A model generated the notes under the pieces. It had not been told where the DNA came from and ran no database searches. It saw nothing but the letters and a program-made list of their open reading frames with translations. Shown in pieces: positions 11,044-19,253 of a DNA stretch of 64,000 nt (its first letter is position 1; every line of letters starts with the position of its first letter). The stretch is from Gimesia aquarii (lineage in GTDB: Bacteria > Planctomycetota > Planctomycetia > Planctomycetales > Planctomycetaceae). The translations under genes were made by a program, and so were the position numbers. Where the stretch lies: positions 3,955,020-4,019,019 of the forward strand of contig NZ_CP037422.1 of the NCBI RefSeq assembly GCF_007748175.1, read 5' to 3'.

Positions 11044-11796
11044 CTATGTTTCAACTGTCACAGGACAGCATAAATCCTGTCGACTATGCCATTCATGCTG
11101 AACGCCGCGCATGAGTAAAGCGCAATCAAACTCTACCGAACCTTCTGGAAAGCGATCAGAGTCATCAAAAAAACTGGATGCTATACTTTCTACGCGGAGT
11201 GGCTCTGCGGCCCAATCCTGACATCGTAATTCCAACCCATCATAGTGGCCTTCGGCATCACTGGCCGAATATCCGAGCGAGCCTTGCTCAAAAAAATCGG
11301 AAGCAGCCGCTAAGGAAGGAAACACAGAAGTCTCAGGTAGATGGTCTGTGATCGAACCGACCACTTTCATATGCGCTTCACCATCTTTGCTTTGCATTTC
11401 TACTGAGAAATGATCTTCTGATTCCGCCACCGAAAAGGCTGCATGATGATGCGTACCTGGAAAGATTCGTCCCCCCGCCAATGCATTCAGACAGGAATCG
11501 GTATCGCGACGATTCACGAAGACTCCCTCATGCGTCTGACCATCGGAATCCCATTCCACCGCAAAACGATGGGCCGCATTTTCAGAACGAATGCCACATG
11601 AAAAAGGCAAGAACCGAGGGCGCACATTTTTGAGACGAATCAAGCAGACACCGCCAATCGCAGATCCATGAATCAGTTTCGGACGAAAAAGGGCTGGCAA
11701 GACACGAGACATCACATCAGGATCGATACGATAATTCGCCAGGATGCGGCGATCAATAATGCCTTCAATCACTGGAATTTGCATTACAGGATCCAT
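11044..11796 (-). CDS. DUF2071 (YqjF-like) protein
   Basis: A 250-residue soluble protein resembling the DUF2071 family, which adopts an acetoacetate-decarboxylase-like barrel. The opening IDRRILANYRIDPDVMSRVLP and the later GVCLIRLKNVRPRF and SEDHFSVEMQSKDG blocks fit this family. I see no catalytic lysine I could defend. The start may be the ATG at 11796 or the one four codons on (11784), which has a better ribosome site. It is followed by the small membrane protein at 10976 on the same strand. Confidence 0.72.
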   Translation of the reverse strand: MDPVMQIPVIEGIIDRRILANYRIDPDVMSRVLPALFRPKLIHGSAIGGVCLIRLKNVRPRFLPFSCGIRSENAAHRFAVEWDSDGQTHEGVFVNRRDTDSCLNALAGGRIFPGTHHHAAFSVAESEDHFSVEMQSKDGEAHMKVVGSITDHLPETSVFPSLAAASDFFEQGSLGYSASDAEGHYDGLELRCQDWAAEPLRVESIASSFFDDSDRFPEGSVEFDCALLMRGVQHEWHSRQDLCCPVTVET

Positions 11797-11837
11797 AAAA
11801 GAAAACCGGACGTTTTCAGTTTGTCACTCTCAATGTA

Positions 11838-12329
11838 CTAATCAGTTAGCTCGAACTTCAGATCTTTCTTATCTTCCCCATCCTTAACTGACACTGTTAA
11901 TCCTGAGGTATCTACACTGGCATATTTCTCGGGAAGAAGATTTTTGGGAGGTGGCTCTGGCTTGGGATTAGGATCATAATTGGGATCATCTTCAGGCAGA
12001 GCATCGCTTGAACCCGTTGTTTCCATCTTGGAGATCATCACTTTGTAATCTCCTGCGACGACACCATCAGTTCCTTCAAAGGTCCCCATTGTAAAAGCAC
12101 CTTCTGCATTAGTTCGACCATTGGCAGTCTGTCCCCCTGCTTGTTCAGCAGGTCGGAAAACAACAATTGCTTCTTCAACGGGTGTACCATTATAAGTTAC
12201 AACACCTGAAACTACATTTCGTGCTGGGCGTGTATCTTCTGCACCACCACACCCCTGCAAGAGCAGAATCGAGCTAATAGCAATATAACTGGTTACTTGT
12301 TTCATTCGATTTAACACATCATTACGCAT
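11838..12329 (-). CDS. Lipoprotein with carboxypeptidase-regulatory-like fold
   Basis: A 163-residue lipoprotein. The signal segment ends in a lipobox, LLLQGCGG, with the lipidated Cys at about residue 27. The mature part begins VSGVVTYNGTPVEEAIVVFRP and continues with TNAEGAFTMGTF and GDYKVMI, the pattern of the beta-sandwich regulatory-like domain found in many small planctomycete lipoproteins. These are often encoded beside DUF1559 proteins, and one starts divergently 478 bases away at 12807. A Pro-rich linker follows (PNPKPEPPPKN). Function is unknown. Confidence 0.85.
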   Translation of the reverse strand: MRNDVLNRMKQVTSYIAISSILLLQGCGGAEDTRPARNVVSGVVTYNGTPVEEAIVVFRPAEQAGGQTANGRTNAEGAFTMGTFEGTDGVVAGDYKVMISKMETTGSSDALPEDDPNYDPNPKPEPPPKNLLPEKYASVDTSGLTVSVKDGEDKKDLKFELTD

Positions 12330-12806
12330 TACAAAAACTCACTTCCTCAATTGTCTAAGAACTCACAAATTTAGTAACAATTTTAATTAAGTTGGGCTAT
12401 AGAAATTTAAAACCAACACCCATAGGATGTTTTGCACAAAGCACATCAAAATTTATTAATCTAGAGATTATGTTAGTTGAAATTGCTTGGAATTCAACTA
12501 GGATTCTGAAGCTGTTTAGATAACAACATCCCAAAAGGAATACATTATTTTATTTACTAATTACTAATCACGCATTAGTAGTTTTGTATTATGACAGGTG
12601 ACCTTGAAGCGTTTTCTTACCTAAGAGTGCAGCATTCCTCAAATATTGCATTTCGCTTTTAACCTCAAACAAAATTTCCAGCGATACGAATCAGTTTTAC
12701 ACATGCGATAAAGATGCACATAGCGAGAAGTTCCAGCTTCTATATTGATTTAAGAATTTAAGAAATAGAAGAGTTTGATCCTATTTTGAAATAAGGAGAA
12801 CCTTTG
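12330..12806. other. Divergent promoter region of lipoprotein and DUF1559 genes
   Basis: About 475 AT-rich bases between two divergent genes. AAGGAG at 12793-12798 is the ribosome site of the DUF1559 gene. I see no open frame worth reporting and no strong hairpin. Confidence 0.5.
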
Positions 12807-13850
12807 GTGAAAAGTTTATCGAAAGACAGGCGAAAAGGATTCACGTTGATTGAATTGCTAGTCGTCATTGCCATTATTGCGATTTTAATTGCCCTCTTAT
12901 TACCCGCAGTGCAACAGGCACGCGAAGCAGCCCGTAGATCTACCTGTAAGAATAGTTTAAAACAACTTGGGTTGGCTCTGCACAATTACCACGATGTTTT
13001 TGGGATGTTTGTCCTCCGAAAAGGAGGTACTAGTACAAACAGCAATCGTCTCAGTGGATTTGTGGGACTCCTGCCTTATATGGATCAAGCCCCTTTATTT
13101 AATCAAATTTCTGCAGGGGATTCGGCTCAGCCTCCATTTGGCCCTAATGCCTGGAGTGGTTGGAGTGTCTGGAACGTTTCTCTACCCATGCTGATGTGTC
13201 CCTCTGATGGACGTAATAAACAGACGATACGGGCGCAGAGCTACGTGTTTTGTATGGGTGACTCTGCAACAGGGGTCAGAGACGGTACCGTTTCGCGTGG
13301 AATGTTTCCGAATCGAGTGGGCACAAGAATTCGAGACATTACCGATGGAACCAGTAATACCATCGCCATGAGCGAACATGTGCGCGCAAACTATGGTCCA
13401 AATGCAAGTAATGCAGGTCGCCCCAGAGTTGAGGGGATTGCCATGTCACAAGATCCGCAAACGAATCCAGGAGCTTGCATGACTTTAGTTTCAGGCGCCA
13501 ACTGGGTTGCCGGAACCAATGTAAAAGGAAGACATGGCACATCACTTTGGGATGGGCAAGCGGAACGCTGTGGATTTACAACAATTCTACCTCCGAATGG
13601 TCCTTCTTGTGCAGAAGGACCAGATGGTAACGCTGACTCCCACCATGCAGCACTCGCCCCTTCCAGTCGCCACGTTGGAGGGGTTCACGCTCTCATGGCA
13701 GATGGCGCTGTTCGCTTCATCTCTGAAAACATTGATACCGGAGATTTAAGTCAGCCCAGTCCAAGTCCGAGCACAAACACTGCCAGTCCTTATGGCACAT
13801 GGGGCGCGCTGGGAACAAAAGACTCAGGAGAAATCGTTGGTGAGTTCTAA
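12807..13850 (+). CDS. DUF1559 protein with prepilin-type N-terminus
   Basis: A 347-residue protein. The N-terminus [18 protein letters not shown] is a type IV prepilin cleavage and methylation motif with a hydrophobic helix; the peptidase would cut before Phe. It is followed by the DUF1559 block [12 protein letters not shown] and a C-terminal [17 protein letters not shown] typical of the family. Planctomycetes carry dozens of these pseudopilin-like proteins of unknown role at the cell surface. GTG at 12807 is chosen for its 8-base spacing from AAGGAG; a TTG one codon upstream is possible. A terminator follows. Confidence 0.94.
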   Translation: MKSLSKDRRKGFTLIELLVVIAIIAILIALLLPAVQQAREAARRSTCKNSLKQLGLALHNYHDVFGMFVLRKGGTSTNSNRLSGFVGLLPYMDQAPLFNQISAGDSAQPPFGPNAWSGWSVWNVSLPMLMCPSDGRNKQTIRAQSYVFCMGDSATGVRDGTVSRGMFPNRVGTRIRDITDGTSNTIAMSEHVRANYGPNASNAGRPRVEGIAMSQDPQTNPGACMTLVSGANWVAGTNVKGRHGTSLWDGQAERCGFTTILPPNGPSCAEGPDGNADSHHAALAPSSRHVGGVHALMADGAVRFISENIDTGDLSQPSPSPSTNTASPYGTWGALGTKDSGEIVGEF

Positions 13851-13879
13851 ATCAGAACTCATTCAGGTGAATTGATTCA

Positions 13880-13919
13880 AAGTCTCTCTTTACCGATTAA
13901 AGTAAAGAGAGACTTTTTT
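13880..13919 (+). terminator. Intrinsic terminator after the DUF1559 gene
   Basis: Perfect 14-bp stem AAGTCTCTCTTTAC / GTAAAGAGAGACTT with an 8-base loop, running into TTTTTT. Confidence 0.93.
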
Positions 13920-13940
13920 GCTGTAAATGCAACAGAAATA

Positions 13941-15062
13941 TCAATTTGACTTAGACTTTTGATGTTTTGGCTTTTGTTGATGCACTTCTTCACTCGGTTC
14001 GACAACAACCAAATTGGTAGACAGCTCTTCAACCACTTGTCCCTCAAGTCCAGCTTCCTCCCGACGGAAACGTCGAATTTGCGATGGTTTGGTTCCTTTG
14101 GGAAGCATTCCTAGATTACAAATTGGCTCACCAGGACTAATGGCAGGCAAAGTGGTCATGCCAATCACAACTGCGTTAAAGGGAGAATAAAGCATACTGC
14201 GTTCCCGACCAAGCAGTGTCGTATTCGTCGCGAGCGGCTGATCTTTTTCGACGATGTCGCCAGGTTTCACATGAAATTTCAGGAAACCACCACGTTCAGC
14301 ACGGACCCAGGTCGATTTGTTAACGACGACTTGATAATCGGGACTTTGTGGTTCACCGTCAAGCATTCCAAGTTCGCGAAGCACATTTCTGACCCCTCTT
14401 GTCGCAGATTCGACAATCCCTGGCTCGACCTTCCAGACTTCACCCCCCTCCATAATAATCGTGGGACAGCCGCTACTACAGGCTTCACGACGAAACGCGC
14501 CGGCAGGCCCCTTCCCGTTCATGATGATTTCGGAACCAAAGGCTTTCGCAATCCGTTGCACTTCAGGATTTGTCATATCCCCTCGCACATTCGGATAATT
14601 GGTACGGCGTACAGAAGCGGTGTGTAAATCAATGCCAAAATCACAACGTGAAACGATTTCATCAAAGATGATCCGTGCCATGCGACCTGCCAGACTGCCG
14701 CTTGCGGAACCTGGAAAGGAACGATTCAAATCGCGACGATCAGGTAAATAGCGAGAGTGTCGATCAAAGGCCAAAAGATTCAAAACTGGCACAAAAATCA
14801 CGGACCCGCGGAGCAGATGAAACTCTGAGTCTTGAATCAATTCACGAATTGCTCCCGTGCCGTTGATTTCATCACCATGTAAAGCCGCGGTGACAAAAAC
14901 GACAGGTCCCTCTTCTTTTGCACGGCGAATATGAATGGGGATCCGAACCGTCATACTGCTGTAGCTCTCGCTCACAGCGAGTTTCACATCGCGCGATTCC
15001 CCAGCTGGAATTGATTCTCCATTCCATTGATCAATGGGCTTCCGTTCGCGAGACTTCGTCAT
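13941..15062 (-). CDS. Succinylglutamate desuccinylase/aspartoacylase family protein
   Basis: A 373-residue M14-like zinc deacylase. Metal ligands are visible as HGDE (His62, Glu65) and DLHT (His146), with the substrate-binding RDLNRSFPG between them and IIMEGGE later. The C-terminal third (VRAERGGFLKFHVKPGDIVEKDQPLA) is a lipoyl-like beta domain found in this branch. It is the last gene of a minus-strand set with RimK (26-base gap) and a RimB-like protease. This three-gene association points to a role in trimming acyl or glutamyl groups rather than in arginine catabolism. The exact substrate is unknown. Confidence 0.9.
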   Translation of the reverse strand: MTKSRERKPIDQWNGESIPAGESRDVKLAVSESYSSMTVRIPIHIRRAKEEGPVVFVTAALHGDEINGTGAIRELIQDSEFHLLRGSVIFVPVLNLLAFDRHSRYLPDRRDLNRSFPGSASGSLAGRMARIIFDEIVSRCDFGIDLHTASVRRTNYPNVRGDMTNPEVQRIAKAFGSEIIMNGKGPAGAFRREACSSGCPTIIMEGGEVWKVEPGIVESATRGVRNVLRELGMLDGEPQSPDYQVVVNKSTWVRAERGGFLKFHVKPGDIVEKDQPLATNTTLLGRERSMLYSPFNAVVIGMTTLPAISPGEPICNLGMLPKGTKPSQIRRFRREEAGLEGQVVEELSTNLVVVEPSEEVHQQKPKHQKSKSN

Positions 15063-15088
15063 GTAGCACTGGCCTTTTAATTCAATTG

Positions 15089-16321
15089 CTAGGTATCAGT
15101 GGCTGATTTAAGTGATTCCGAAAGAACTTCATCGGCAACAGGTAGTTCGGGCAGATCCTGAACCTTCGGTCGTCGTTTGCGTCTCGTCTTTGCTGGGATC
15201 AAATCACGCATCAATTCAAGTTTGCCGAAGCAAAGTAACCGATCACCGGATTCTAGTTCCCTATTAGAGCGGGGATTGGGGATGACCGTTGTCCCTCGAT
15301 AGAGTGTGAGCACATTGATGTCCTTATCACGTAATCCGGATTGATTGATTTCTTTGCCAACATAATGTGACCCTTCTGGAATATGAATTTCAGTCACTCC
15401 ATATCCAGTACTGACTGTTAATCGCTGGCGTAAGTCGATTTCCGGAAAGTCAACCTGAGCAGAGATATAATCCACAATCACCCCAGCAATATCGAGCTGC
15501 GTACAACGTTCAATTCCTTCCAACCCAGGTGATGAATTCACCTCCATGATCTGAGGACCATCTTTACCTTCTAGCATATCAACACCCGCCACACGCAGAC
15601 CCATAATTTGCGCGGCTCGTACTGCAGTTTTACAATAGGCATCATCAAGCTCTACCTGCTCTGTGAGCCCTCCTCGATGGACATTACTACGGAATTCCTG
15701 TCCCTGAGCAACGCGGCGCATGGCGGCAACAACACGATCACCGACCACAAACGCCCGGATATCACGGCCTTTACTTTCCGCAACAAATTTCTGAATTAAT
15801 ACATTTTGTTTTTGGCTTTGCAACATCTCGATAATAGCTTCAGCAGACTTTACCGACTCAGCAAGTAACACGCCTATTCCCTGTGTCCCTTCCAAGAGCT
15901 TAATAACAACGGGTGCGCCTCCAACACGCTCAATCGCTGGTAACACATCCTTTTTATCGCGCACAAATGTTGTTTGCGGAATCCCGATCTGATGGCGACT
16001 AAAGATCTGCATGCTACGAAGTTTATCACGTGAATTGGAAATGCCGGCGGACGAATTGGCACAAAAGATATCCATTTGCTCAAATTGGCGTACGACTGCC
16101 GTACCAAAATAGGTAATCGATGCCCCGATGCGGGGGAGTACGGCATCATAATCAGAAAGCGGCTTTTGATTATAATAAAGATCTGGCTCGGCCTGCTTCA
16201 AATCAATTGCAAATTTGAGAGTATTGAGAACTTTACCCTTAAAACCTCGTTGCTCCGCCGCTTCGTGGAGTCGCCGTGTACTATAACATCTCGGACTGCA
16301 GGAAAGGATGGCAAGTTTCAT
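15089..16321 (-). CDS. rimK: RimK-type glutamate ligase fused to a TrkA-C domain
   Basis: A 410-residue ATP-grasp ligase. Residues 1 to about 290 match RimK: N-terminal ILSCSP, ATP-grasp motifs VVIKLLEGTQGIGV and MEVNSSPGLEGIE. RimK adds glutamates to the C-terminus of ribosomal protein S6 in Escherichia coli and Pseudomonas. About 80 further residues (TEIHIPEGSHYVGKEI to GDRLLCFG) have the pattern of an RCK_C/TrkA-C ligand-binding domain, which E. coli RimK (about 300 residues) lacks. This suggests allosteric control of ligation. It sits between the RimB-like protease and the M14 deacylase in one probable operon. Confidence 0.92.
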   Translation of the reverse strand: MKLAILSCSPRCYSTRRLHEAAEQRGFKGKVLNTLKFAIDLKQAEPDLYYNQKPLSDYDAVLPRIGASITYFGTAVVRQFEQMDIFCANSSAGISNSRDKLRSMQIFSRHQIGIPQTTFVRDKKDVLPAIERVGGAPVVIKLLEGTQGIGVLLAESVKSAEAIIEMLQSQKQNVLIQKFVAESKGRDIRAFVVGDRVVAAMRRVAQGQEFRSNVHRGGLTEQVELDDAYCKTAVRAAQIMGLRVAGVDMLEGKDGPQIMEVNSSPGLEGIERCTQLDIAGVIVDYISAQVDFPEIDLRQRLTVSTGYGVTEIHIPEGSHYVGKEINQSGLRDKDINVLTLYRGTTVIPNPRSNRELESGDRLLCFGKLELMRDLIPAKTRRKRRPKVQDLPELPVADEVLSESLKSATDT

Positions 16322-16364
16322 CGATTCTCTTTCTGTCTATATTCATACAAAAGCAAAGTAGCTG

Positions 16365-16838
16365 CTACCTTCGCTTTGATTTTTTCTTTCGTGGGGGTTT
16401 CCCACCATAGTAAGATTTCCCTGCATCAACAAGAAATCGCTGCCGAAACGCCTCGCGGCCCAATAACATTCGAAATCCCATTTCATCACGATTCGCCAGC
16501 GTTAGCTCAACCGGCCATCTCAGACCAAGCAATTCAATATTGGTGACAATTACAGGCCTTAAACTCGCTTTGCCACTGGAACTGCGAACAGATCGAAATT
16601 CGAGAATTTTTGCTTCTGTTTGCACGATCTCATGCGTACTTCTTTGAACGGGATGGAGTTTAAATCGGATCCACTTCTCCCCATCACGTTCGAATTGATA
16701 CAAATCATATGCGTGCAAGGATGAAGACCGAGCTCCAGTGTCAACTTTTGCTTTAATTGATTTCACCCCCAAATCAGGGAGCTTGACCCATTCGCGCCAA
16801 CCAATTGAAGGTAATGCAGGCTTCTTAACCTTAGTCAT
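16365..16838 (-). CDS. rimB: RimB-like retropepsin-type protease
   Basis: A 157-residue protein of the family usually labelled ATP-dependent zinc protease. The active-site motif VDTGARSSSLHA carries the catalytic Asp, as in retropepsins; the family has no clear ATP or zinc site. GREAFRQRFLVD near the end is also typical. In Pseudomonas, RimB acts with RimK on glutamylated S6. Here it is the first gene of the rimB-rimK-deacylase set, 43 bases ahead of rimK. The C-terminus is strongly basic (PRKKKSKRR). Confidence 0.9.
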   Translation of the reverse strand: MTKVKKPALPSIGWREWVKLPDLGVKSIKAKVDTGARSSSLHAYDLYQFERDGEKWIRFKLHPVQRSTHEIVQTEAKILEFRSVRSSSGKASLRPVIVTNIELLGLRWPVELTLANRDEMGFRMLLGREAFRQRFLVDAGKSYYGGKPPRKKKSKRR

Positions 16839-17125
16839 TTTGTTGTAATCTCGTCCGATTCGCTTCGAGGCAACTCCACTTTTATCTTGGATCCCAGCTT
16901 ACTACATCTTGCTTGATTTCGCTAGTTCGAACTCATTTAGATTGTCTGGAACAAAAGCTTAATTCGGTATCTCACCGTTATTAATACCCGCAGGCTTTAC
17001 TGAACTGCTATTATCTTTTTGATCTATAAATTCACTCACATCACATTAGTTCTCACGTGTTGAAGACACAAACATAACTCTTCAAATAAGGATAGATACC
17101 TTATGATTGAGTAATATGCCTGCAA
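16839..17125. other. Intergenic region, no gene seen
   Basis: Holds the promoter of the rimB set and, on the far side, the terminator of the PDZ gene. A small palindrome ATAAGG..CCTTAT lies near 17085-17105. No open frame is supported. Confidence 0.5.
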
Positions 17126-17164
17126 CAAAAAAACAGGCTATGCACAAAAAAGTGCATAGCCTGT
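17126..17164 (-). terminator. Intrinsic terminator after the PDZ-protein gene
   Basis: A 13-bp perfect stem (17133-17145 with 17152-17164), read on the minus strand as ACAGGCTATGCAC / GTGCATAGCCTGT and followed by seven T. Confidence 0.92.
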
Positions 17165-17197
17165 GAATTATGATCTTTTGGATTATTGACCCAAACA

Positions 17198-17938
17198 CTA
17201 TTGAAGCGGAGTTGGTCCTAAATCAATAGGAGGTGCTTGATTCAATTTGGGAGCATACTCATAGGGAGCAGCATATTGATACTTCAAAGGGGCTTTAGGA
17301 TTGATGAGATATTGATCATCGTTTCCAAAGCTTGATGCCGGTGGAAAGTATGGCGTATGTACCCGTGAAGGATTCCCGTTAGCTGGTGCGTTAATACGTT
17401 CTGCCCAACCGAGTGTCACTTCGACATCACTCACAGCGCCTTGCTCACCGACTTGAATGACTTTCAGGGCAACCTTCTGACCAGGTTGTGCCTTCTCAAG
17501 CAAGGCATTTAATTGACGAACAGAAGCCAGGCGATGTTTACCGAATGACAAAATGATATCGTACTTCATCAGCCCTGCTTGATCCGCGGGAGAGCCAGGG
17601 GCTACGTGCATAATGACAACACCATATCCAGGATTTCCATCCAGGTCCGTACCCACTCCGGTCCACCAGTCGGGTGCCCCATTTGTCAAATGAGCAGCCA
17701 ATGGCCCGGAAGCGGCAGTCGCCACAATTCCCAACGTCGCTTTGTAATATTTTGAATAATGTTGATTTAAGTGAGCTTTATGAGCCTCGCTCATCAGAGC
17801 CGCATATTTCTGGCGGGCAGTTGAAGCCGCCTTCTTCTGAGGAGCACCTTCTTGAGCCTGTGATTCATAGCTCAGCACCAAAAACAACGCGAGAAGGCAT
17901 AGCAAACCCTTGCCTGACATAGATTTCTGCAAATTCAT
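17198..17938 (-). CDS. Secreted PDZ-domain protein
   Basis: A 246-residue exported protein. A signal peptide (LLCLLALFLVL core, cleavage near SQA) is followed by a helical stretch and then one PDZ domain at about residues 105-185, visible as GYGVVIMHVAPGSPADQAGL, DIILSFGKH and PGQKVALKVIQ. No protease domain is present, so it probably binds exposed C-termini as an adaptor or scaffold in the periplasm. The C-terminal 60 residues are Pro/Tyr-rich. It is transcribed alone, with its own terminator. Confidence 0.85.
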   Translation of the reverse strand: MNLQKSMSGKGLLCLLALFLVLSYESQAQEGAPQKKAASTARQKYAALMSEAHKAHLNQHYSKYYKATLGIVATAASGPLAAHLTNGAPDWWTGVGTDLDGNPGYGVVIMHVAPGSPADQAGLMKYDIILSFGKHRLASVRQLNALLEKAQPGQKVALKVIQVGEQGAVSDVEVTLGWAERINAPANGNPSRVHTPYFPPASSFGNDDQYLINPKAPLKYQYAAPYEYAPKLNQAPPIDLGPTPLQ

Positions 17939-18279
17939 CGTAGTAACCCTTTTCTCATTCTATTACGACACGCATGAAAATTCGTTTGCTGAGCTTCTCG
18001 ATTTGAGGGGATCCCCAATGCCAATATACTCAACCTATTTACCCTATCCTAGCTTACGCAAACCGCATGTCAAACTGAGAAATCGCATAATGTTGATTAT
18101 TTGCAACGTCATATTTTTTGCGAAATGAGGCCAGGCGTCTCCCAAATCTGTTGTAGCAATGAAAGTTCGATATCACACAGAGTTCGGGCCTTCAATGGAC
18201 GCACTTCCCCAAATTGATATCATGCAATCTAAACACCTAATACGATTAACAGCCCGAAACGCAAAGAGCTTAGTTGACA
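17939..18279. other. Divergent promoter region, no gene seen
   Basis: Lies between the PDZ gene (minus) and the amidohydrolase gene (plus). Two short frames on the plus strand have no recognisable features. I could not fix promoter boxes with confidence. Confidence 0.5.
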
Positions 18280-19209
18280 ATGAGCAGACCGATTACGATT
18301 GCTGTGGCACAGATGGGACCGATTCCTCTCACACAAACAAGAGCTGACGCTGTGGAGCGTTTGATCGGCTTACTACGTGAAGCAGCTCAACAAGGTAGCG
18401 AGTTAGTCCTGTTTCCTGAGTGCTGCCTGACTGCATTCTTTCCCCATTGGTTCATTGAAGATCAGGCTGAGATCGACACGTTTTTTGAACGAGAAATGCC
18501 GAGCCCTGTTACACAGCCGCTATTTGATGAAGCCAAACGTCTCAAGATTGGCTTCTGTCTCGGTTATGCAGAGATCGTCGACGAGCAGGGACAAACCCGC
18601 CGATACAATTCTTCGATACTTGTGGAGCGCGATGCAAGAATTGTTGGCAAACATCGAAAAATTCATCTACCCGGCCATCGAGAGCATCGACCAAAAAATC
18701 CGTTTCAAAATTTGGAAAAGCGTTATTTTGATGTTGGTAATCTTGGCTTTCAGGTTTGGAATGCATTTGGCGGTAAAATCGGCATGTGCATTTGCAATGA
18801 CCGTCGTTGGGCAGAAACCTACCGTGTACTTGGATTACAGGGAGTCGAACTCGTTTTACTGGGTTACAACACACCACTGCAGATCCCGGAATATCCCGAA
18901 CTCAATCCACTGGTCGGTTTTCATAATCAGCTCAGTATGCAGGCAGGTGCCTACCAAAACGGTACCTGGGTTTTAGGAGCGGCTAAGACGGGGTGGGAAG
19001 AGGGTGTAGAACAACTCGGGGAAAGTTGCGTGATCGCCCCCTCGGGAGAAATTCGAGCCGTAGCAAAAACCAATAAAGACGAATTAATCATTCACACCTG
19101 TGATCTGGACGAAACCATTCCTTACAAAGAAGGCATTCTCAATTTTGACATCAACCGCCGCGTGGAATATTATCAGTTAATTACGCAACAGTCAGACAAA
19201 AACAAATAA
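18280..19209 (+). CDS. N-carbamoyl-D-amino-acid hydrolase-like nitrilase
   Basis: A 309-residue member of the carbon-nitrogen hydrolase superfamily. With the ATG at 18280 the catalytic triad is Glu47 (LFPECC), Lys127 (RKIHLPG) and Cys172 (ICNDRRW). The block GMCICNDRRW..ETYRVLGLQG..LLGYNTP is characteristic of D-carbamoylases, which release D-amino acids, CO2 and ammonia from N-carbamoyl-D-amino acids. Length and residue numbers match that family closely. No hydantoinase gene is adjacent, so the physiological substrate may differ. The sulfatase gene starts 44 bases downstream and may be cotranscribed. Confidence 0.88.
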   Translation: MSRPITIAVAQMGPIPLTQTRADAVERLIGLLREAAQQGSELVLFPECCLTAFFPHWFIEDQAEIDTFFEREMPSPVTQPLFDEAKRLKIGFCLGYAEIVDEQGQTRRYNSSILVERDARIVGKHRKIHLPGHREHRPKNPFQNLEKRYFDVGNLGFQVWNAFGGKIGMCICNDRRWAETYRVLGLQGVELVLLGYNTPLQIPEYPELNPLVGFHNQLSMQAGAYQNGTWVLGAAKTGWEEGVEQLGESCVIAPSGEIRAVAKTNKDELIIHTCDLDETIPYKEGILNFDINRRVEYYQLITQQSDKNK

Positions 19210-19253
19210 TCCTCCCCAGATGTACTCTTTCAAAATGAGAAAGAAAAATCACC

